Positions 54,199 to 63,184 of a stretch of 64,000 bases of DNA are shown here, piece after piece. The stretch is from the NCBI RefSeq assembly GCF_009811555.1, contig NZ_BLIN01000005.1, positions 1,993,501 through 2,057,500 of the forward strand. Reading direction: 5' to 3'. Position numbers and translations under genes: made by a program. The notes beneath the pieces were generated by a model, which did no database searches, had not been told where the DNA came from, and saw only the letters and a program-made list of their open reading frames with translations. The DNA comes from Streptomyces caniferus. Its GTDB lineage: Bacteria; Actinomycetota; Actinomycetes; Streptomycetales; Streptomycetaceae. Within the stretch, counting starts at the first letter, position 1. Each line of letters starts with the position of its first letter.

Positions 54199-55092
54199 AT
54201 GACCACGACCGCCGCCCCCACCACCGCACCGTTCCGCTTCTTCGATGTGCACGTCGTCAGGTCCCAACGGCTGAGCCCCTCCATGGTGCGCATCACCTTC
54301 GGCGGCGAGCGGCTCGCGGACCTGGCCTCCGGCGGTCGCGACCAGCGGTTCAAGCTCTTCCTCCCGCAGCCCCACCAGGACCGGCCGGTCTTCGAGGACA
54401 CCGGCGACGGCTGGTACACCGCCTGGCGGGCGCAGGACCCGGCCGAGCGTGCGGTGATGCGCTCGTACACGATCCGCGAACAGCACCATGAACCGGCGGA
54501 GTTCGACGTCGACTTCGCGCTGCACGGCGCCGGGCCGCACTCCGCCGCCACGGCGGGCGGCCCCGCCTCCCGCTGGGCCGCCCGCGCGCGGCCCGGCGAC
54601 CGGCTGACCGTCCTCGCCCCGGCCGTCGAGGACAACGGCGGCGTCGACTTCCGGCCGCCCGCCGGCACCGACTGGATCCTGCTCACCGGCGACGAGACGG
54701 CGCTGCCCGCGATCGCCGGCATCCTGTCCTGGCTCTCCCCCGGCACCCGGGCCGAGGTCTGGATCGAGATCGCGCACGAGGACGACCGGCAGCGCCTGCC
54801 CACCTTCGCCGACGCCGACATCCGCTGGCTGGTCCGGGACGAGACGGCCGCCGCGAGCGGCGAGCCGGTGCTCGACGCGCTGCGCGCCGCCGAACTGCCC
54901 GAGGGCACGCCGTACGCCTGGATCGCCGGCGAGGCCGGGACCGTCAAGGCGGTGCGCAGGCACCTCGTCCGCGAGCGCGGCATCGACCGCAGGGCCGTGA
55001 AGTTCACCGGCTACTGGCGCCGGGGCGCCACCGAGGAGGACCTGATCGCGGAGCTGACCGCTGCCGCCGCGGCGGCGGCCGACGCGGGCTGA
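54199..55092 (+). CDS. Siderophore-interacting protein (FAD-dependent ferri-siderophore reductase)
   Basis: 297 residues from ATG 54199. The FAD-binding beta-barrel has FFDVHVVRSQRLSPSMVRIT and the FAD motif RSYTIRE. The NAD(P)H half has WILLTGDETALPAIAGIL and YAWIAGEAGTVKAVRRHL, and the C-terminal FTGYWRRGATEED is typical of the SIP/ViuB family. It reduces ferric siderophore in the cytoplasm to free Fe(II). It is the counterpart of DesF beside des clusters. It ends before a terminator at 55103-55130. Confidence 0.93.
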   Translation: MTTTAAPTTAPFRFFDVHVVRSQRLSPSMVRITFGGERLADLASGGRDQRFKLFLPQPHQDRPVFEDTGDGWYTAWRAQDPAERAVMRSYTIREQHHEPAEFDVDFALHGAGPHSAATAGGPASRWAARARPGDRLTVLAPAVEDNGGVDFRPPAGTDWILLTGDETALPAIAGILSWLSPGTRAEVWIEIAHEDDRQRLPTFADADIRWLVRDETAAASGEPVLDALRAAELPEGTPYAWIAGEAGTVKAVRRHLVRERGIDRRAVKFTGYWRRGATEEDLIAELTAAAAAAADAG

Positions 55093-55102
55093 ACCACGCA
55101 CC

Positions 55103-55130
55103 GGGGGCCCGGCCCAAGCGCCGGGCCCCC
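55103..55130. terminator. 11-bp stem bidirectional terminator
   Basis: GGGGGCCCGGC (55103-55113) and GCCGGGCCCCC (55120-55130) with a six-base loop, between the convergent reductase and HAD genes. Confidence 0.8.
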
Positions 55131-55150
55131 TCGCCTGCCGGTCCGCCCGC

Positions 55151-56176
55151 TCACATCCCGATCCGCTCCAGCACCTTCCGCGACTCCGCCCCGCAACTGC
55201 CGTCCCCGGCAGCGGTCCAGGCCGCCGCGCACAGCGCCCGCAGCCCGTCCAGCGGCGTCCCCTCACCCGTCACGTCCAGCGCGTCACCGGCCGCCTCGGC
55301 GCGCCAGCCGCCGCACCGGAAACCCCCGCCGTCCGCGGTCACCTCCGGCTGCGGTGCCAGCAGCCCGCGCAGGTCCTCGTCCACGTACGCGGGACGGTGC
55401 TGCGGCACAGCGGCCAGCAGCTCGGCGGGGGTGGTCACGCCGGTGAGCACCAGCAGCGAGTCGACCTCGCCGTTGTAGGCGCCCTCGATGTCGGTGTCGA
55501 GCCGGTCGCCGATCACCAGTGGCCGCCGGGCGCCGGTGCGCAGCACCGTCTCCCGGTGCATCGGCGGCTGCGGCTTGCCCGCCACCTGCGGCGTACCGCC
55601 CGCGGCGGACCGGACCACCTCCACCAACGCGCCGTTGCCGGGGGCGATCCCGCGCTCCTTGGGGATCGTCAGATCCGTGTTGGACGCGAACCACGGCACC
55701 CCGCGCTGCACGGCATACGCGGCCTCGGCCAGCCGCCCCCAGTCCAGCATCGGGTCGAAGCCCTGCACCACGGCCGCCGGGTCGTCATCCGCCGAGCGGA
55801 CGGGCTCGAGACCGCGCTCGCGCAGCGCCACCCACAGCCCCTCACCCCCGATGGCCAGCACCCGCGCGCCCGCCGGCACCTGCTCGGAGATCAGCCGCGC
55901 CACCGCCTGCGCCGAGGTGATCACATCGTCCGGACCGGTCGGCAGCCCGAAACCGGACAACTGGTCGGCAACGGCCTGCGGGGTCCGGGCGGCGTTATTG
56001 GTCACATAGGCGAGGTGCATCCCGCCGTCCCGCGCGCGCGTCAGCGACTCCACGGCATGGGCCAGGGCCTGCCCGCCCGCGTAGACGACCCCGTCCAGAT
56101 CCAGCAGCGCCGTGTCGTACGCCTCGCTCAGCGGGCGCCGGCACCCGTCGGGCTGCCTGCGAACCTGCTCGTTCAT
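55151..56176 (-). CDS. HAD-superfamily phosphatase, NagD-like subfamily IIA
   Basis: 341 residues from ATG 56174-56176 (MNEQVRRQPDGCRRPLSEAY). Motif I is LLDLDGVVYAGG with the nucleophile Asp, motif II is YVTNNAARTPQ, and motifs III and IV are GKPQPPMHRET and VIGDRLDTDIEGAYNGEVDS. The IIA cap lies between. NagD-type enzymes dephosphorylate sugar or nucleotide phosphates such as glycerol phosphate. The C-terminal 70 residues (WRAEAAGDALDVTGEGTPLD) are an actinobacterial extension. It belongs to the tlyA-linked core series. Confidence 0.9.
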   Translation of the reverse strand: MNEQVRRQPDGCRRPLSEAYDTALLDLDGVVYAGGQALAHAVESLTRARDGGMHLAYVTNNAARTPQAVADQLSGFGLPTGPDDVITSAQAVARLISEQVPAGARVLAIGGEGLWVALRERGLEPVRSADDDPAAVVQGFDPMLDWGRLAEAAYAVQRGVPWFASNTDLTIPKERGIAPGNGALVEVVRSAAGGTPQVAGKPQPPMHRETVLRTGARRPLVIGDRLDTDIEGAYNGEVDSLLVLTGVTTPAELLAAVPQHRPAYVDEDLRGLLAPQPEVTADGGGFRCGGWRAEAAGDALDVTGEGTPLDGLRALCAAAWTAAGDGSCGAESRKVLERIGM

Positions 56177-56353
56177 GCCGTCTCGCTCCTCGCTCCCACA
56201 CCTCGCACGAAGAGATCCGCCGCGTACCGGGCGCAGGCGCTCACCGCGCCGCCCGATACACCGTTTCTCCCCCTCGCGCATACCGATATTTCCAGCCACG
56301 CACGGGCTGTCCCCCGATCTTCCCTCATCGGCCCGGCGGCATAGCATTCTTCA

Positions 56354-57619
56354 ATGACCAGTACCGACGGCCTCCGCCTCCTCCCGTTCCGCGGGCTGCG
56401 TTACGACCGCGACCGGGTCGGCAGCCTGACCGCTGTGACCTCCCCGCCGTACGACGTAGTGGTGCGGCCGGACGGCGTGCGCCATCTGGAGACCGCCGAC
56501 CCGTACAACATCGTCCGGCTGATCCTGCCGCACGCCGCGGACCCCACCACCCGCCACCGCCAGGCCGCCGACACCCTGCGCCGCTGGCGCGCCGAGGGCG
56601 TGCTGAGGCAGGACGACGAACCCGCGCTGTACGTCTACGAGCAGCGCTCCGGCGAGGTGCTGCAGCGCGGGCTGATCGGGGCGCTGGGCCTGGACGGCCC
56701 GGTGCTGCCCCACGAGGGCGTCATCCCGGAGGTGGTCGAGGACCGGGCCGCCCTGATGCGCGCGGCGGCGGCCAATTTCGAGCCGCTGCTGCTCTCCTAC
56801 CGCAGCCAGGGCACCGCGACCGGCGCCGCCGCCGTCATCGAACGCACGGTGGAGCGCGACCCGCTGCTGGACACCGTCACCGAGGACGGCTTCGCGCACC
56901 GCCTGTGGGCGGTCACCGACCCCGCCGACCTCGCCGCCGTCGACGACGATCTCAGCTGCCGGCAGGCGCTGATCGCCGACGGCCACCACCGCTGGGCGAC
57001 CTACCAGCGGCTGTACGAGCAGCAGCCCGGCGCCACCGCCGCCTCGCCCTGGGCCTTCGGCCTGGTGCTGCTGGTGGACACCGCCCGCTATCCGCTCCAG
57101 GTCCGCGCGATCCACCGCGTGCTGCCACATCTGCCGCCCGCCAAGGCCCTGGCGGATCTGGCCGGCGCGTTCCGGGCCCGCACCCTGCCGGGCGAGCTGT
57201 CCACCGCCCTGGAGACCCTGGAGGAGACGCCCGGCACCGCCTTCGTCCTCGCCGGCGGGCCGGACTCCTTCCACCTCCTGGACCGTCCCGATCCCGCGCT
57301 GCTGGACCGTACGATCCGCCGGGACCGGCCCGAGGCCTGGCGGCGGCTGGACGCCACGGTGCTGCACTCCGTCCTGCTGGACGAGGTCTGGCACATCCCC
57401 GACCACCCGTCGGACATCAGCTATCTGCACCACACCGGCGCCGCCGTCGAACAGGCCGCCCGGCACGGCGGCACCGCCGTTCTCATGCGCGCCACCTCCG
57501 AGGAGACGGTCCGTCAACTCGCGGAGCACGGCGTGACGATGCCGCGGAAGTCCACCTCCTTCGGCCCCAAGCCCGCCACCGGTCTGGTCCTGCGCACCCT
57601 GGACGACCACCGGAACTGA
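56354..57619 (+). CDS. DUF1015 family protein
   Basis: 421 residues from ATG 56354, which has a weak ribosome-binding site. Conserved DUF1015 segments are FRGLRYDRDRVGSLTAVTSP, PPYDVVVRPDGVRHLE, NIVRLILP, LIADGHHRWATYQRLYEQQP with its GHHR core, and ISYLHHTGAAVEQA. The family is widespread and mostly uncharacterised; some members are linked to serine kinases. It is divergent from the HAD gene. The second iron box follows 53 bp after its stop. Confidence 0.88.
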   Translation: MTSTDGLRLLPFRGLRYDRDRVGSLTAVTSPPYDVVVRPDGVRHLETADPYNIVRLILPHAADPTTRHRQAADTLRRWRAEGVLRQDDEPALYVYEQRSGEVLQRGLIGALGLDGPVLPHEGVIPEVVEDRAALMRAAAANFEPLLLSYRSQGTATGAAAVIERTVERDPLLDTVTEDGFAHRLWAVTDPADLAAVDDDLSCRQALIADGHHRWATYQRLYEQQPGATAASPWAFGLVLLVDTARYPLQVRAIHRVLPHLPPAKALADLAGAFRARTLPGELSTALETLEETPGTAFVLAGGPDSFHLLDRPDPALLDRTIRRDRPEAWRRLDATVLHSVLLDEVWHIPDHPSDISYLHHTGAAVEQAARHGGTAVLMRATSEETVRQLAEHGVTMPRKSTSFGPKPATGLVLRTLDDHRN

Positions 57620-57672
57620 ACCCCCTGGGCCCCGCCGCCTCCACGGCACCTCCCGCCCCACCCGACGCGTGA

Positions 57673-57691
57673 TTAGGTTAGCCTTACCTAA
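57673..57691 (+). promoter_or_regulatory. Iron box of the desABCD operon
   Basis: TTAGGTTAGCCTTACCTAA, a near-perfect 19-bp DmdR1 box (palindromic at all but one symmetric pair and the centre), 88 bp before the desA start. Repression by Fe(II)-DmdR1 is established for S. coelicolor desABCD. Confidence 0.93.
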
Positions 57692-57779
57692 CCACGCCCC
57701 TCGGGTGGGCTTCCCTGCCCCTGCGCGCACCTCAGCCTGCGCTGGACGTGGTCAAGTCCGCACCACGGAGGGCACCTTC

Positions 57780-59333
57780 ATGGATCTCCTCGCGCGCCCC
57801 GCCGAGGACCCGGCCGACAGCCGGACATACCTGCTCAACGAGAAGACGGCCCCGCACTACCGCAGTGCGGTCACCGAGAGCGTCGCCCGCATCGGCGCCA
57901 AAATCGCGGCCACCGACCGCCCGTTCACCGGCATCACCGTCGACCGCCTCACCCCCGCCGTCTCCGGCATCGACCTCGACGCGCCCCTGCACGACGCGGC
58001 CGCCGCACTCGACGAACTCGAAGAGGTCTACCTCCGCGACGCCGTCTACTTCCACCACCCGCGCTATCTGGCGCACCTCAACTGCCCCGTGGTGATCCCC
58101 GCCCTCGTCGGCGAGGCCGTGCTCTCCGCCGTCAACTCCTCCCTGGACACCTGGGACCAGAGCGCCGGCGGCACCCTCATCGAGCGCCGGCTCGTCGACT
58201 GGACCGCCGAGCGCATCGGCCTGGGCGCACAGGCCGACGGGATCTTCACCAGCGGCGGCAGCCAGTCCAACCTCCAGGCCCTGCTGCTCGCCCGGGACGA
58301 GGCCTGCCGCCGCGCCCTGACCGGTGACGGCGCGCCCGTCGCAGAGCCCTCCACTCCTCCCCCGAGCCGCCTCACGGACGTCCTGCCCCGGCTGCGGATC
58401 CTCACGTCCGAGTGCAGCCACTTCAGCATCCGCAAGTCGGCCACGCTGCTCGGCATGGGCGCGGAGGCCGTCATCACCGTCCCCGGCGACGAGAACAAGC
58501 GGATGCGCACCGCCGACCTGGCCGACGAACTGGCGCGCTGCCACCGCGACGGGCTGATGCCCATGGCCGTCGTCGCCACCGCGGGCACCACCGACTTCGG
58601 CTCCATCGACCCGCTCCCCGAGATCGCCGACCTGCGCGACCGGTACGGCACCTGGATGCATGTCGACGCCGCCTACGGCTGCGGCCTGCTGGTCTCCCGC
58701 CGCCGCGCCCTGCTGACCGGCATCGAACGCGCCGACTCGGTGACCGTCGACTACCACAAGTCCTTCTTCCAGCCGGTCAGTTCCAGCGCCGTCCTGGTCC
58801 GCGACCGCGCCACCCTGCGGCACGTCACCTACCACGCGGACTATCTCAATCCGCGCCGCATGGTGGAGCGGCGCATCCCCAACCAGGTCGACAAGTCGAT
58901 CCAGACCACCCGCCGCTTCGACGCCCTCAAGCTCTGGCTCACCCTGCGCATCATGGGTGCCGGGGCCGTCGGGGAACTCTTCGACGACGTCATCGACCGC
59001 GCCGCGGAAGCCTGGAAACTGCTCCACGACGACCCCCGCTTCTCCGTCGTCGTCGAACCCCAGCTGAGCACCCTGGTCTTCCGCTACGTCCCCAGCACCG
59101 ACCAGGACCCCGAACTCTGCGACCGGGTCAACCTGCACCTCCGGGACGCCCTGTTCGCCTCCGGTGACGCGATCGTCGCGGGCACCGTCGTCGACGGCCG
59201 CCACCACCTCAAATTCACCCTGCTCAACCCGGAGACCACCCTCGAGGACATCGCCGCCGTCCTCGATCTGATCGCCGAACACGCCGGCGCCTACCTCGCC
59301 GAGCAGTCCCGGCCGGCCCTCAGCGCGCGCTGA
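57780..59333 (+). CDS. desA: PLP-dependent lysine decarboxylase DesA
   Basis: 517 residues. ATG 57780 has GGAGGG eight bases upstream. It is a group II PLP decarboxylase: TSGGSQSNLQALLLARDEAC, HVDAAYGCGLLV (Asp that binds the pyridine nitrogen), and DYHKSFFQP with the PLP lysine at about residue 327. It decarboxylates lysine to cadaverine, the first step of desferrioxamine synthesis. It is the first gene of the operon behind the iron box at 57673-57691. Confidence 0.96.
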   Translation: MDLLARPAEDPADSRTYLLNEKTAPHYRSAVTESVARIGAKIAATDRPFTGITVDRLTPAVSGIDLDAPLHDAAAALDELEEVYLRDAVYFHHPRYLAHLNCPVVIPALVGEAVLSAVNSSLDTWDQSAGGTLIERRLVDWTAERIGLGAQADGIFTSGGSQSNLQALLLARDEACRRALTGDGAPVAEPSTPPPSRLTDVLPRLRILTSECSHFSIRKSATLLGMGAEAVITVPGDENKRMRTADLADELARCHRDGLMPMAVVATAGTTDFGSIDPLPEIADLRDRYGTWMHVDAAYGCGLLVSRRRALLTGIERADSVTVDYHKSFFQPVSSSAVLVRDRATLRHVTYHADYLNPRRMVERRIPNQVDKSIQTTRRFDALKLWLTLRIMGAGAVGELFDDVIDRAAEAWKLLHDDPRFSVVVEPQLSTLVFRYVPSTDQDPELCDRVNLHLRDALFASGDAIVAGTVVDGRHHLKFTLLNPETTLEDIAAVLDLIAEHAGAYLAEQSRPALSAR

Positions 59334-59381
59334 CCCTCCCCAGACCTCCCCACCGCAGACCTCCCCCTCATCGGAGACCTC

Positions 59382-60701
59382 GTGTCCGCCCCTTACGACT
59401 TCATTGCCATCGGCCTCGGCCCGTTCAACCTGGGACTGGCCTGCCTGACCGAGCCGATCGACGGACTCGACGGCCTGTTCCTCGACGACAAGCCGTCCTT
59501 CGACTGGCACCCCGGCATGATGCTGGACAGCAGCCACCTCCAGGTGCCCTTCCTCGCCGACCTGGTCAGCCTCGCGGACCCCACCTCGCCCTTCTCGTTC
59601 CTGAACTACCTCAAGGAATCGGGGCGGCTCTACCCGTTCTACATCCGCGAGAACTTCTATCCGCTGCGCGCCGAGTTCAACGACTACTGCCGCTGGGCGG
59701 CCGGCAAGCTGGACAGCATCCGCTTCGCCCACCGGGTCACGCTCGTCGAGTACGACCCCGGCACGGAGCTCTACGTCGTGCACGCCGAGCACCTCCCCAC
59801 CGGCGAGCGCACCACCCACCGCGCCCGCAAGCTCGTCCTGGGCACCGGCACCCCGCCCCACCTCCCCGACGCCTGCCAGGGCCTGGGCGGCGATCTGCTG
59901 CACAACGCCGACTACCTGGCGGCCAAGCCCGCCCTCCAGGCCAAGGAGAGCATCACCCTCATCGGCAGCGGCCAGAGCGCCGCCGAGATCTACTACGACC
60001 TCCTCCAGGACATCGACAGCCACGGCTACCACCTGACCTGGGCCACCCGCTCCCCGCGCTTCTTCCCCCTCGAATACACCAAGCTCACGCTGGAGATGAC
60101 CTCACCGGAGTACGTGGACTACTTCCACGCCCTCCCCGGGGCCACCCGCGACCGGCTCAACGCCTCGCACAAGAACCTCTACAAGGGCATCGACTCCGAG
60201 CTGATCAACGACATCTTCGATCTGCTCTACCAGAAGAACCTGGCCGGCCCGGTCCGCACCCGTCTGCTCACCAACACCGCCCTGAACCACGCCGGTTACG
60301 ACGAATCCAGCGGCACCTACACCCTCGGCCTGCGCCAGGAGGAACAGGGCACCGACTTCACCCTCGACACCCAGGGCCTGATCCTCGCCACCGGCTACCG
60401 CTACCGCGTACCGGACTTCCTCGCCCCCGTCCACGACCGCATCGCCTGGGACGACGCCGGCCGCTACGACGTGGCCCGCAACTACAGCATCGACACCGCC
60501 GGCCACGGCATCTACGTGCAGAACGCCGAGCTGCACACCCACGGCTTCGTCACCCCCGACCTCGGCATGGCCGCGTACCGCAACGCCTGCATCATCCGCG
60601 AGCTGCTCGGCCGCGAGTACTACCCGGTCGAAAAGGCCATCGCCTTCCAGGAGTTCGCCGCCCCGGCCGGCCCGCACCACCCCATGGAGATCCCCGCATG
60701 A
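59382..60701 (+). CDS. desB: Cadaverine N-hydroxylating monooxygenase DesB
   Basis: 439 residues from GTG 59382, with GGAG upstream. FAD site [13 protein letters not shown], the characteristic [20 protein letters not shown] of lysine/ornithine N-monooxygenases, NADPH site [15 protein letters not shown], and C-terminal [13 protein letters not shown]. It N-hydroxylates cadaverine using NADPH and O2. Its stop overlaps desC by four bases. Confidence 0.96.
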   Translation: MSAPYDFIAIGLGPFNLGLACLTEPIDGLDGLFLDDKPSFDWHPGMMLDSSHLQVPFLADLVSLADPTSPFSFLNYLKESGRLYPFYIRENFYPLRAEFNDYCRWAAGKLDSIRFAHRVTLVEYDPGTELYVVHAEHLPTGERTTHRARKLVLGTGTPPHLPDACQGLGGDLLHNADYLAAKPALQAKESITLIGSGQSAAEIYYDLLQDIDSHGYHLTWATRSPRFFPLEYTKLTLEMTSPEYVDYFHALPGATRDRLNASHKNLYKGIDSELINDIFDLLYQKNLAGPVRTRLLTNTALNHAGYDESSGTYTLGLRQEEQGTDFTLDTQGLILATGYRYRVPDFLAPVHDRIAWDDAGRYDVARNYSIDTAGHGIYVQNAELHTHGFVTPDLGMAAYRNACIIRELLGREYYPVEKAIAFQEFAAPAGPHHPMEIPA

Positions 60702-61267
60702 GCACCCCGCTGTTCACCCGCACCGACCCCGCGCTCGGGGAGTTCGCCCTGCGCCCGGTCGACCCGTCCGGCGACGCCGCGATGCTGCACCGCTGGGTCA
60801 CCGACCCCAAGGCCGTCTTCTGGCTGATGCAGGACTGCGACCTCGCCGCCGTCGAGAAGGAATTCGCGCGGATAGCCGCCGACCCCTTCCACCACGCCTT
60901 CCTCGGCCTGCACAACGGCACCCCGGCCTTCCTCGTGGAGCGCTACGACCCCGCCCACCGCGAACTGGTCGGCGTCCATGCCGCCGAACCCGGCGACGTC
61001 GGCATGCACTTCCTGGCGGCCCCCACCGACACCCCCGTCCACGGCTTCACCCTCGCCGTGCTCACCACCGTCATGGAGATGCTCTTCGCCGACCCCGGCA
61101 CCCGCCGGGTCGTGGTCGAACCCGACGCCCGCAACACCGCCGTCCACGCCCTCAACAAGGCCGTCGGCTTCGAGGTCCTGCGGACCGTCTCCCTCCCCTC
61201 CAAAGACGCCTGCCTCAGCACCTGCACCCGCGACCAGTTCCTGGCCACCCGAGGAGAGAACCGATGA
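60698..61267 (+). CDS. desC: GNAT acyltransferase DesC
   Basis: 189 residues, with ATG overlapping the desB stop (ATGA) and its own stop overlapping desD. It is an IucB/AlcB-type [60 protein letters not shown], then [15 protein letters not shown]. It acylates N-hydroxycadaverine with succinyl-CoA or acetyl-CoA, which determines whether desferrioxamine E or B is formed. Confidence 0.94.
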   Translation: MSTPLFTRTDPALGEFALRPVDPSGDAAMLHRWVTDPKAVFWLMQDCDLAAVEKEFARIAADPFHHAFLGLHNGTPAFLVERYDPAHRELVGVHAAEPGDVGMHFLAAPTDTPVHGFTLAVLTTVMEMLFADPGTRRVVVEPDARNTAVHALNKAVGFEVLRTVSLPSKDACLSTCTRDQFLATRGENR

Positions 61268-63081
61268 CCGCCCCCACCGACGGCACCCCGCACCTCCCTG
61301 CCCGGGACGCCGTCGCCCACCTCACCCCCGACCTGTGGGCGCGCGCCAACCGCCTGCTGATCCGCAAGGGCCTGGCCGAGTTCTCCCATGAGCGACTGCT
61401 CGCCCCGCAGCGCCTCCCGCAGGACGGCCACTACGTCGTCCACAGCGACGACGGCGCCACCGCCTACCGCTTCACCGCCCGCAGACAGGCCCTGGACCAC
61501 TGGCAGGTCGATGCCGACAGCATCACCCGCCACCGCGACGAGCACGCACTCCCCCTGGACGCCCTGGCCTTCTTCATCGAACTGCGCGACGCACTCGGCC
61601 TCGGCGAGGAGATCCTGCCGGTCTACCTGGAGGAGATCAGCTCCACCCTCTCCGGCACCGCCTACAAACTCGCCGCCGAAGCGCCCACCGCCGCCGGACT
61701 CGCCACGTCCGGCTTCCAGGCCATCGAGACCGGCATGACCGAGGGCCACCCCTGTTTCGTCGCCAACAACGGCCGCCTCGGCTTCGGCATCCACGAGTAC
61801 CACGCCTACGCGCCGGAGACCGCGAGCCCCCTGCGGCTGATGTGGCTCGCCGCCCACCGCGACCACGCCACCTTCACCGCCGGCGCCGGCCTCGACTACG
61901 ACACCCTCGTACGCGACGAACTCGACGAGACCACCCGCACCCGCTTCGCCGCCACCCTCACCGGCCTCGGCCTCGAACCCGACGACTACTACTTCTTCCC
62001 CACCCACCCCTGGCAGTGGTGGAACAAACTCTCCATCACCTTCGCCGCCGAGATCGCCCAGCAGCGGCTGGTCTGCCTCGGCCCCGGCGACGACGACTAC
62101 CTCGCCCAGCAGTCCATCCGCACCTTCTTCAACACCGCCCACCCCACCAAGCACTATGTGAAAACGGCCCTCTCCGTCCTCAACATGGGCTTCATGCGCG
62201 GCCTCTCGGCGTCGTACATGAAGGCCACCCCGGCCATCAACGACTGGCTGGCCCGCCTGATCTCCGCGGACGACACCTTCCGGGCCGCCCGTTTCTCGAT
62301 CATCCGTGAGCGCGCCGCCCTCGGCTACCACCACCGCCGGTACGAGGACGCCACCACCAAGGACTCCCCGTACCGCAAGATGCTCGCCGCCCTGTGGCGC
62401 GAGAGCCCCGTGCCCACCCTCGAACCCGGCGAGCGCCTGGCCACCATGGCCTCGCTCCTCCACGTCGACCGTGCCGGCGGCTCGTTCGCCGCCGCACTGA
62501 TCGAGGAGTCCGGCCTGGAGCCCGCCGTCTGGCTCCGCCGCTACCTGGACGCGTACCTCACCCCCGTCCTGCACGCCTTCTACGCCTACGACCTGGTGTT
62601 CATGCCGCACGGCGAGAACGCCATCCTGGTCATCGAGGACGGCGCCGTGGACCGCGTCATCTTCAAGGACATTGCCGAAGAGATCGCCGTCATGGACCCG
62701 AACGCGGTCCTGCCACCCGCCGTCGAACGCATCCGCGCCGACGTCCCCGAGGACAAGAAGCTCCTCTCCGTCTTCACCGACGTCTTCGACTGCTTCTTCC
62801 GCTTCCTGAGCGGCACCCTCGCCGACCTCGGCATCCTCGACGAGGACACCTTCTGGCACACGGTCGCCGCCTGTGCCCTCGACTACCAGGCGTCCGCTCC
62901 CCACCTCGCCGACAAGTTCCGCCAGTACGACCTGTTCACCGACGAGTTCGCCCTCTCCTGCCTCAACCGCCTTCAGCTGCGCAACAACCAGCAGATGGTC
63001 GACCTCCAGGACCCCGCGGGCGCCCTCCAGCTCATGGGCACCCTCCGCAACCCCCTCGCCCCGTACGCACCGGCCTCCTGA
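61264..63081 (+). CDS. desD: NIS siderophore synthetase DesD (IucA/IucC family)
   Basis: 605 residues, normal for the family. NIS landmarks are GHPCFVANNGRLGFGIHEYH (HP-x4-K-like pocket), FFPTHPWQWWNKLSITF, NTAHPTKHYVKTALSVLN and FMPHGENAILVIEDGAVDRV. It uses ATP to join and close N-hydroxy-N-succinylcadaverine units into desferrioxamines. It is the last gene of desABCD, and a strong terminator follows at 63094-63140. Confidence 0.97.
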   Translation: MTAPTDGTPHLPARDAVAHLTPDLWARANRLLIRKGLAEFSHERLLAPQRLPQDGHYVVHSDDGATAYRFTARRQALDHWQVDADSITRHRDEHALPLDALAFFIELRDALGLGEEILPVYLEEISSTLSGTAYKLAAEAPTAAGLATSGFQAIETGMTEGHPCFVANNGRLGFGIHEYHAYAPETASPLRLMWLAAHRDHATFTAGAGLDYDTLVRDELDETTRTRFAATLTGLGLEPDDYYFFPTHPWQWWNKLSITFAAEIAQQRLVCLGPGDDDYLAQQSIRTFFNTAHPTKHYVKTALSVLNMGFMRGLSASYMKATPAINDWLARLISADDTFRAARFSIIRERAALGYHHRRYEDATTKDSPYRKMLAALWRESPVPTLEPGERLATMASLLHVDRAGGSFAAALIEESGLEPAVWLRRYLDAYLTPVLHAFYAYDLVFMPHGENAILVIEDGAVDRVIFKDIAEEIAVMDPNAVLPPAVERIRADVPEDKKLLSVFTDVFDCFFRFLSGTLADLGILDEDTFWHTVAACALDYQASAPHLADKFRQYDLFTDEFALSCLNRLQLRNNQQMVDLQDPAGALQLMGTLRNPLAPYAPAS

Positions 63082-63093
63082 TCCGACCCGCAA

Positions 63094-63140
63094 AAGGAAG
63101 AAGGGCGGGACCCCGTGAGGGGATCCCGCCCTTCTTCCTT
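63094..63140. terminator. Strong bidirectional terminator after desD
   Basis: AAGGAAGAAGGGCGGGA (63094-63110) plus CCCC pairs with GGGG plus TCCCGCCCTTCTTCCTT (63124-63140), around loop GTGA with a single bulged A. The 21-bp stem separates desD from the convergent TPR gene. Confidence 0.92.
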
Positions 63141-63184
63141 CTCCTGCGGCGTTCCGCTACCTCAGCTCACGCCGAGCAGCCCGC

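Noticed and set aside
57732..60032. 766-codon minus-strand frame opposite desA and desB
   Set aside because: Typical antisense open frame of strongly biased codon usage; no motif or ribosome-binding site.
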